A stretch of 64,000 bases of DNA from Pterobdella sp. o SKG-2022 (Eukaryota; Annelida; Clitellata; Hirudinida; Piscicolidae), in contig OZ038320.1 in assembly GCA_964035795.1 (NCBI GenBank), positions 32,051,783-32,115,782 on the forward strand, in the 5' to 3' direction. Positions 57,701 through 64,000 of this stretch are shown here, one piece after another. Below the pieces are notes generated by a model. That model was not told where the DNA came from. It did no database searches and saw only the letters and a program-made list of their open reading frames with translations. A program made the translations under genes and the position numbers. How positions within the stretch are numbered: position 1 is the stretch's first letter; every line of letters starts with the position of its first letter.

Positions 57701-60700
57701 TAACAAAAATGATGTTTTTGATATAGCTTCTAAATATACTGATAAGAAACAACCAAATCAGTTTCATAGCATGCCCTTCTTCCCCAGAGGTGAGTCCCAG
57801 CGGTGTTTTCAAGGTTTTAATCAGTTAGTTGTGGCGTGTAGCATGTATGACTCACCTCTAAGTAGAACCTTTTCCACCAACTTTCTGTAGCACACAACAA
57901 TGTGTTTCTAACAAAAGCATTAAAAATTCTTTTACTGTGAATTGTGGACAAAAACTCATTAATATCCAGCATTGTTTGATTTAAAAACAGCAGCTGCATC
58001 TGTTGATTCTTTGAAGTCTTAAAAGTCATCTATGTATTAAAATGTGTCCAATTGTTCTGCCACACTTTTAAATTCTGGATTTTTTTTACATTCATTACAG
58101 ATTCTACTATTGAAAGCTTCATCCAGACTTTAGAGGGCTGATTCAGTATGCTACAATGAGGATGAGTCCAACATTTGCATTGTATCTGACGTAACTGGAG
58201 CTACATTGTAACCAAGAATTCTACAAAACCATTTTTCTTGTTTTTTAAAGGAATTATGAAATTAGGATAATAAAAAAAATTAATACCACTAAATAACAAT
58301 ACCTTCCTTGAAGCTACTATGCAACCAAACTACATCCCTCATCCTACTATACAACCAACCACACTTCTCTTCCCCTACTATACAACCAACCACACCTCTC
58401 ACCCTACTACACAACCAACCACACCTCTCTCTCACCTTACACCTCACAGATTTATTGACTTTCTTGACAATCGCTTCACAAAATGCTCCCTTGTATTTGG
58501 CACTCACCTCTATCCCCTCGCTGAGGTAAGCCAACTCTTCTACCTGTTTGAGTTATAAATTTTATTAAAACTATCAGAAGATACAAGAAGTTGAAATTTT
58601 TATTGGAAAAGTTATCATGATGTGATATAAATTTGTGTTAGAATTTTCATATTCATGTGAAAAAAACTATTAGATATCTTTCATATTTTAGATCAGATAA
58701 AAAAAAATTTCGAATATTTTCATGAATAATTTTGAAACTTCGATAAAGACTTTTTATTACTATTGATATTGAATATAATTTTAAATTACTACAACATTTT
58801 AAAAAAATAGGTTTAGCTGGTATCAAACAAACGAAATTAGTGATAAACTTTAAAAATTCGTTTAAAAATTTCATAAGATAACGAAATTTCAACTAAGTTT
58901 ATTATTAATCACAATTTGAATAAAAGTTTTACATTAAAACGATAAATTTATAGTTATAAGCAAATGAACAGTACAGAAGATTTGTGTATTTCATAAAAAC
59001 AATTTCAAAAAATGATTGATAAATTAAAAACTCACCATAATTTTCAAAAAAAAACTATCAAATAATTTAGAATAATTAATTAAAAAAACAACTTTTAATT
59101 CGCATTCAAAAACTTCTACACAGCGATATAAGCATATTATTAAGTAAAATGGTTAGACTAACCAAAATATAATTTAAAATTTAAAAAAAAATTATCTGAA
59201 ACTACAATATTTTATTAAAAAAATTTATAAGCTAAAAAATTTGAACTTTATTTTTTAAATAAACTCAACTTTAAACTAGCTATAAGAAATAACAAATTCT
59301 AAAACTGTTTAAAATAAATGAATATAATTTCAGAACATTAGTAAGTTTATTAAGATACGAAGCTTTTCGTTAACAACTTAACATTTTCAAGTATGAGAAA
59401 ATCTTTCTCATCTGTAAAAATAAATTGAAAGCATCAAATGTTTGAAAATTTTTTAATCGAAAATTGCTAATATTCAATTATCTGTGGGTTACTTCGACAG
59501 ATCCGTTTTGTGTGGTTACGAATTATCTTTTTGAATATTACTTCATTGTTTTTTGAAATAGTCTAAATTTCAACAATAATATTAATAATAATACATATGT
59601 TCTTTTATAAAATTTTAATTTTACTTTCTTCTAAACTCTTTTTGGGATATTTTTTTTTCCTTTTGAAGGTTTTTGTAAAGAAAATCTCTTCCTCTTTCTA
59701 AAAAACACTTTGTGAAATACTTTTTTTTCATTATTATTATTATTATTATTTTTATTTTTATTATTATTAGAGATTAATTATACATAAAAAATTTGCTACT
59801 CAACATATTTGCATTTTTACTGGCTCTTCCTGTTGATAAATTTTTGAAAGTTGCCTATTTTTTAATAATGGTGCTTGTTCATTATTGTATATGAAACCTT
59901 TAAAGTCCCTAATTTAGTGCTTCAATAAAACTCATCGTTATGTTTGTGGGGGCATTCAAAAAAAATCTAAAACAATATTAATTTGAAGAAATTGAAATTT
60001 TTTGAATAAACTTTTTAAAATTTTCATCTTAAAAATTGGAGAAATTTTTTTATTTAATTTATATAATTAAAGCGCAAATTTCAAATTTTGTACGTTATGA
60101 TGACGCAAACTGTATGATATCATAGTTCAGTAAGTTTTCATTTCCCGCGATAGTTAAATGTGTTTCTCGAAAACTAATGTCAAGAGGGTTCAGTTCAAGG
60201 ACGACCCATCTATCAGAGATTTTTTAGTGGAAAACTTGGCACCCAAGAAAACTTCATTGCCATCCTTCATCTTTCGAAAAACGGCATTGGTCCCACGAAC
60301 CAAACGATCATTGTTTTTGCCGCAAATAGATACTGGCTCGGAACAAACAGTACGCGAGCTTGCATACTCGACCTATGAGAGGCATAGGAAGAAGTCTGAA
60401 GCGTTTTGGAAAAAAAACAAACAAAAAGTATGGAGACAGATATTTTTGATGTAGACCTCCAATCTCACTTTGGGAATTCATAGGGAACTGCCCACCTTAA
60501 ATAAAAAATATTATGATTATGATGAATTGAAATCCTCCACATTCATATGATAAAAATTTGATTATTCTGATAAAAATACTATGAACTTCATCATATTTTT
60601 GCAGCTGTCTCCATGACATATGGGTTGGATGAATAATACGCATTCATTATTTAATATTGTATGTAAGCAAAAAACAGCTTTTTAGGCAATTTACTAATAT

Positions 60701-60785
60701 AATATACAGAATTAGCTCCATGTCTTCACACACATGCTTCTTCAGACTCAAGGTAGTTTTTGTTATATTTAATTTTCCAAATATT

Positions 60786-60828
<43 letters not shown>

Positions 60829-61279
60829 ACAAGTTCATAATACTAAGTGGTCTTGAAACTCCTGAATTATAATCATACTGCCATTATAATCATACTCGTC
60901 ATTTGATTTGATTTGACTTAATTCTTTGAGCCAAACGTAAATATTCAAATGATCATGTGATAATGTAAGTTCATCTTATGAAAAGCTTCGTGGAATAAAA
61001 TAAACTCCTAAAAGTGTTTTCATTTGAATATTATTAACTTAAAACATGAAATTTTTAATATAAAAGTTAAAAATTAACGGAAAACCTTCTTTCACCTACT
61101 TTCTTTCCTAGTATGCATACAAAATGATAACCAAAAAAATAAAACAAAATAAGCACCAATTACTTGGCAGAGATATTTTTTAATATTAAAAAGTGAAACT
61201 AGAATCATTAACACCAACCATTTTTTCATGTTGCACCCTTACCTGAAGCTTCCCACTGCCCAAGTATCTTTGGTGTCAT
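48660..61279 (-). CDS. ARID4: ARID4-type chromatin protein without ARID domain (about 22 exons)
   Basis: Homologue of ARID4A/B, subunits of Sin3-HDAC co-repressors in vertebrates. Exons: 61279-61243 (tentative), 58539-58436, 57643-57578, 56994-56901, 56762-56683, 56544-56414, 56238-56076, 55694-54594, 54091-54006, 53926-53842, 53611-53544, 53446-53242, 52914-52773, 52674-51418, 51083-50984, 50676-50261, 50055-49921, 49602-49460, 49295-49235, 49039-48975, 48859-48796, 48709-48660. Phases close; about 1,550 residues. The N-terminal Tudor-type region is clear (YLSEGIEVSAKYKGAFCEA, DDDIKGPLK, YTVVFDDGDENTLKRSKLC, LDGLPLTHPEHFWSPV). The chromobarrel spans three exons (LGVGSRVTIKYGKGKHVKNY, WEYLVHYNGWNSRYDEWVEW). 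The conserved C-terminal helix is IVRKINELKAVYMELKSEL then DRRRRK. Between Tudor and chromobarrel only acidic and Asn/Ser-rich exons are found, with no RBB1NT and no ARID domain. Exon 1 rests only on an ATG, a GTAAGG donor and phase. Confidence 0.88.
49303..49380. repeat. (AAT)n tract in ARID4-like gene
   Basis: AAT run immediately 5' (minus sense) of the acceptor of the exon at 49295. Confidence 0.9.
49714..49762. repeat. Second copy of the double-hairpin repeat
   Basis: GATTATACTGCTGTACATG and CCCAATAACTGGG align with 43401-43449 (about 80 percent identity by eye). It lies in an intron of the ARID4-like gene. Confidence 0.6.
50766..50915. repeat. 27-base minisatellite (TACCATCACCATTATTACTATCATCTC)
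   Basis: Four to five near-perfect copies, one with an internal deletion, in an intron of the ARID4-like gene. Repeat names are given only as unit length here: unit about 27 bases, starting TACCATCACCATTATTACTA. Confidence 0.85.
51134..51205. repeat. Dispersed repeat copy (GTGGTCTAGAAACTCCTGAA)
   Basis: Follows an AAT microsatellite in an ARID4 intron and matches 60836-60915, where it follows a TA microsatellite. Probably the end of a retroposed element. Confidence 0.5.
52981..53232. repeat. (ATT)n with periodic CTAATCT interruptions
   Basis: Minisatellite of ATT runs of variable length separated by CTAATC, about twelve units, in an ARID4 intron. Confidence 0.9.
54260..54480. repeat. AAT runs with periodic CCTAATG interruptions
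   Basis: Minisatellite like the one at 52981-53232 but with a different spacer, in the ARID4 intron between the exons at 54091 and 54594. Confidence 0.85.
57090..57385. mobile_element. Foldback element in ARID4 intron
   Basis: Starts TATAGGGTTTTTCAATTCAA and ends with the inverse, TTGAATTGAAAAACCCTATA. The right half carries three tandem copies of a unit of about 24 bases with core CAATTGCAAAGATT. The left arm is similar to the inverse but more diverged. No coding capacity. Confidence 0.65.
57730..58240 (-). pseudogene. Decayed coding-like island in ARID4 intron 2
   Basis: Balanced-composition block whose minus-strand translation is protein-like but broken by stops and frame changes. One open stretch (58029-57817) contains LLFLNQTMLDINEFLSTIHS and RNTLLCATESWWKRFYLEV; another (near 58110-58080) contains SRICNECKKNPEFKSV. 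It is probably an old transposon or retrocopy; the family is not recognised. Confidence 0.4.
58544..60120. other. AT-rich intron sequence
   Basis: Part of the presumed first intron of the ARID4-like gene. Few microsatellites apart from an ATT run at about 59735-59768. No exon seen. Confidence 0.5.
60141..60148 (+). promoter_or_regulatory. E2F-like site TTTCCCGC
   Basis: An exact match to the E2F consensus in otherwise very AT-rich sequence, 10 bases upstream of the ATG of the small ORF at 60158. Functional status unknown. Confidence 0.3.
60158..60454 (+). CDS. Small basic ORF with a PP1-docking-like motif, unrecognised
   Basis: A 98-codon single-exon ORF, not made of repeats, which is rare for this window. 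Near the N-terminus it has KRVQFKDD, which fits the RVxF consensus by which proteins dock on phosphatase PP1. The rest is basic and probably helical (RELAYSTYERHRKKSEAFW, then KKNKQKVWRQIF). An E2F-like site sits just upstream and AATAAA lies near 60500. It lies on the opposite strand inside the presumed first intron of the ARID4-like gene. I do not recognise a family. It could be a complete small gene, one exon of a larger one, or a chance ORF; the amino-acid mix favours real coding sequence. Confidence 0.45.
   Translation: MCFSKTNVKRVQFKDDPSIRDFLVENLAPKKTSLPSFIFRKTALVPRTKRSLFLPQIDTGSEQTVRELAYSTYERHRKKSEAFWKKNKQKVWRQIFLM
60791..60827. repeat. (TA)n microsatellite
   Basis: Perfect TA run. 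Confidence 0.95.
60836..60915. repeat. Dispersed repeat copy (GTGGTCTTGAAACTCCTGAA)
   Basis: Second copy of the repeat at 51134-51205. The shared core is AATACT-A/C-R-GTGGTCT-W-GAAACTCCTGAA, with a shared TTGATTTGATTT block about 40 bases on. Confidence 0.5.
60958..61031. mobile_element. Half copy of the TIR element
   Basis: TGATAATGTAAGTTCATCTT and AAAAGTGTTTTCATTTGAAT match the reverse complement of the right half of 19471-19605. The other terminal repeat is missing. Confidence 0.7.
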
Positions 61280-62670
61280 TCAAATGTTCGCATAGGCTTA
61301 TCTACAATTAGCCCAAAGATTTTAGCCTCTTTGATACTGATGATTTAACAAATCACAATCCTGGTCAAATCATAAGAATAATAATGATGATACTAGTGTT
61401 ATACCGAAAAATATTATGGAAAAATCATTTGAATAGCAATAAAAATATAGCTGAGCAATTGAATTTCTAAGAACCTTTGCCTGTAGATCATCTACAATTA
61501 TAAATTTTCACCTTCTCTGTAACTATTACTATTACTATAAACACCAATAACAAATTATAATATTACTAATAGATCACGAGGTATTAATAATGGAAGTTCT
61601 TAAATTGAAAAGATTTTTATCAAACTATTTAACCTCAGTTTTTGTAGCTTTTCAGTTTAGTTACGGTTTCATGAGTAATCTTCATTACATAATGAGATGT
61701 GAGGATGAGTAAGTTAGTGAATTTGAAAGATAATAATGATCAAAGATAATTGGTCGGAAGTTGACCAATAATATTCGTATTAATTGGCTTTAATTAGATG
61801 CTTCAAAGGCTTTTTTATCACTTCTAAACTATAAAACAGGAAAGCAGTAATAAAAAATAGTGAAAGAAAAATAATAATAAATAAAAATAACAATAATAAT
61901 AAAAAAAAGTAATAAAAAAAATAATAGTAGTGATAATTTTTGGCTTGTATAGATATCTAAGTTAATAGCCCGTTTGGTGGTAACCAAATAATAACAGCAA
62001 CAATAAAACCACAATGAGAAAATATTGAAGAAGATAACTGGGCTTCATAAATTGGTTTCATTAGTTAGTATAATAATAACAATAATAATAATGAAAACAC
62101 TATCTTTATTATTTTTTTCTATTTTATTAATATTTTTATTGTTTTGTGATTAAAATCATTGTGACTGGCCAGGAACAATTAAAAACCGGAAGTACTTTCG
62201 TTTTCACGACATATCTTTGATCATTTTTATTATTCTTATTTTTAAGATATTACTCTTAATTGAAAACGATTTTTTTCTATTGATGTTCGTGCTGTTTTTT
62301 AGTTTATTGTTGATATTTTTTTCATTAAATTTAAAATGTTATTTTTATGAATATTATGAATAGTTAGATAGTAAATAATCACATTGTATTCATGCTTGAA
62401 GTTAACTGCTCAAAATTATATTTCAAAGTTTTATATAAACTAACATATATACTGAATATATATATAAACGTACATAAGCTCAAAGATTGGTACTTTTTTG
62501 ATGTAAAACAATTACTATTTGAATAAAAAATTCGTTCATTATAATACTCAGACACTGATAAAACAAACGCACACGGACAAAATATAAACCCATTCATTCA
62601 AACAAACAAACAAACAGACACCCAAAAACTTACAGTGACTTCACGTACATCACACACACAAACAAAAGTG
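61280..62670. other. Divergent intergenic region
   Basis: AT-rich sequence between the presumed start of the ARID4-like gene (minus) and the EGF-ligand promoter (plus). No exon recognised. Confidence 0.5.
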
Positions 62671-62678
62671 GTTGATCC

Positions 62679-62686
62679 TATATAAG
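62679..62686 (+). promoter_or_regulatory. TATA box of the EGF-ligand gene
   Basis: TATATAAG in the context CCTATATAAGG, about 300 bases upstream of the ATG at 62978. This would place transcription start near 62710, with a 5' UTR of about 270 bases if unspliced. Confidence 0.5.
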
Positions 62687-62977
62687 GGTGAGTTTCCAAT
62701 CAAAGTTTGTTTTTGAAGTTTGAAAGTTTCTTAAATATTGCAACCTTAGTGTAAATCAAATCAGTTCTATTCTAGCTGTCACTTGGTGAGTGTAGTTATT
62801 GCTTAGTTTTTGATTGATCTTCAATATTGGGATTAGATTAAGTTCAATCTATGCTTTGGGTCCAATATTTGATTTTTGAGCTGATGTTTGAATGTTAAAA
62901 CAAAATTTATATTGATCATAAAATAAGTCCACGTTACAGAACGAACGACATTCCTCAACAAAACAACAAAAAAGAAA

Positions 62978-63711
62978 ATGATTTTTCTCATTTCCATCGT
63001 TCTTCTTCAAGCTATCTGGACATCTCATTCCATCCCTTCAACGCCACAAGGAGCGTTCAACCCATCAACTCTTTCATCCATCCATCCTTCCAACCATTCT
63101 TTAGAAGAACACCTAAGAAGAAAAAACCTACACTTAAGAGCAACCAAACAAAAGAACAACAGTACAACAGATATAGAAGTACAACAACAGGGAAGCAGAA
63201 CATGGAAACCTCCTTCAAACTGCACAGAGGAGCAATGGCGGGAGAAGACGTGTCTGCATGGGGGCGTCTGTTTTGTCGACTTTGTCGCCGACTTTCGTGT
63301 CATCAGATGCGAGTGAGCACAATAAAAATAATAATAAAACAAATATAACAATAGAATAAAAACCTTTAAAAATTTTAATGTTTTGTAGATAAAAAATACG
63401 TTTATAATAGTATTTCTTATTAGTGCTAGTTTTCCAAAAAAAAAACAATTTTTACTGCTTTCATTAATATTATCTCTATTATATTATTGTTATTATATTA
63501 TTATTGTTATTATTATTATTATTATTATTGTTATCATTATTATTGTTGTGGCCATGTTTTGGACCCAAGTGCGCAAGTTCCGGGTTTGTGCAGTAATGGC
63601 CAATTATAACAAATACTAACCATAATAATCAAAATTTGAAAAATAACTTATAATGAAACAGATGTCATAATGGATACCTTGGCGATCATTGTGAAATTAT
63701 GTCTTCTTCAG
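62978..63711 (+). CDS. Secreted EGF-type ligand (Spitz/TGF-alpha-like), 5' part
   Basis: Two coding exons: 62978-63312 (donor GTGAGC, phase 2) and 63662-63711 (acceptor AACAG, donor GTTTGT). The ATG follows GAAA, a good context. A signal peptide ([18 protein letters not shown]) leads into a pro-region with N-glycosylation sites (NHS, NNST, NCT) and a basic RRK. The splice joins one complete EGF module with six Cys: [32 protein letters not shown]. Spacing and the HGG..CF and G-Y-x-G-x-x-C signatures match EGF receptor ligands such as Spitz and TGF-alpha. The family usually has a membrane segment after the module and is released by proteolysis; that part would lie beyond the right edge. The phase-2 intron inside the module between Cys4 and Cys5 fits the family. 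Confidence 0.82.
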
Positions 63712-63713
63712 GT

Positions 63714-63940
63714 TTGTATCCATCCATCCACTACATTCATCCATCCATCTGTCCACCCATCCATCCACTACATTCATCCATCCATCTGTCCACCCATCCA
63801 TCCACTACATTCATCCATCCATCTATCCACTCACCCATCCATTACATTCATCCATCCATCTGTCCATTACATTCGTCCATCAATTCCACCCACCCACCCA
63901 TCCAACCACCCACCTATCCATTCCACCCATCCACTCTCCT
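63714..63940. repeat. CATC/CTGT tetranucleotide minisatellite
   Basis: Starts directly after the donor of the second EGF-ligand exon. Units of about 36 bases (CCATCCACTACATTCATCCA and CCATCTGTCCAC) repeat four to five times. The in-frame ORF is a repeat translation. Confidence 0.9.
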
Positions 63941-64000
63941 ATTACTCATCACCAGCGTTAATTGAGCAGTACAAAACAATTTTGATACCAACAACAACCA

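Overview
The window looks like nuclear DNA from an AT-rich invertebrate animal. It carries spliced genes with GT/AG introns that match animal-specific families (Groucho/TLE, MTSS1/MIM, ARID4, an EGF-type ligand), decayed non-LTR retrotransposons, and very dense microsatellites (ATT/AAT, CA, CATC, TCC, ACT). An annelid, mollusc or other lophotrochozoan would fit, but the species cannot be fixed from the sequence. I built exon models by hand from homology, GT/AG sites and reading phase; for every multi-exon model below the phases close across all exons.

Layout, left to right. 1-3.9 kb: a rotted LINE (minus strand) and CA/CATC repeats, probably inside a long 5' intron of groucho. 3.9-12.8 kb (+): 18 exons of a Groucho/TLE co-repressor (CcN and SP regions and the whole WD40 propeller; the N-terminal Q domain lies off the left edge). 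14.7-17.5 kb (+): an unrecognised single-pass membrane protein with a Lys/Asn-rich ectodomain and an acidic tail. 17.7-18.6 kb: the 3' end of a dead non-LTR element. 19.1-27.0 kb (+): a complete 10-exon MTSS1/MIM gene (I-BAR domain, long disordered region with polyQ, C-terminal WH2). 27-33.1 kb: intergenic, between two convergent 3' ends. 33.2-43.0 kb (-): an unrecognised 8-exon coiled-coil and Asn/Asp-rich protein. 43-48.7 kb: very AT-rich intergenic. 48.7-61.3 kb (-): an ARID4-type chromatin protein of about 22 exons. It keeps the N-terminal Tudor-type region, the chromobarrel and the conserved C-terminal helix, but no ARID or RBB1NT sequence is found. A small ORF (60.2 kb, +) lies in its presumed first intron. 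62.7-64 kb (+): a TATA box and the first two coding exons of a secreted Spitz/TGF-alpha-like EGF ligand that runs off the right edge.

The genes do not form an operon or pathway. Two are nuclear co-repressor/chromatin factors, one shapes membrane and actin, one is an EGF receptor ligand, and two are unrecognised. Introns are largely filled with trinucleotide repeats that often run into the acceptor site. Most long ORFs outside the listed genes are repeat translations or antisense shadows of acidic, Asn-rich exons. The main points for follow-up are the ARID-less ARID4 homologue, the two unrecognised genes, the insertion inside the I-BAR domain, and several small dispersed elements (a TIR element in two copies, a foldback element, a double-hairpin repeat in two copies).
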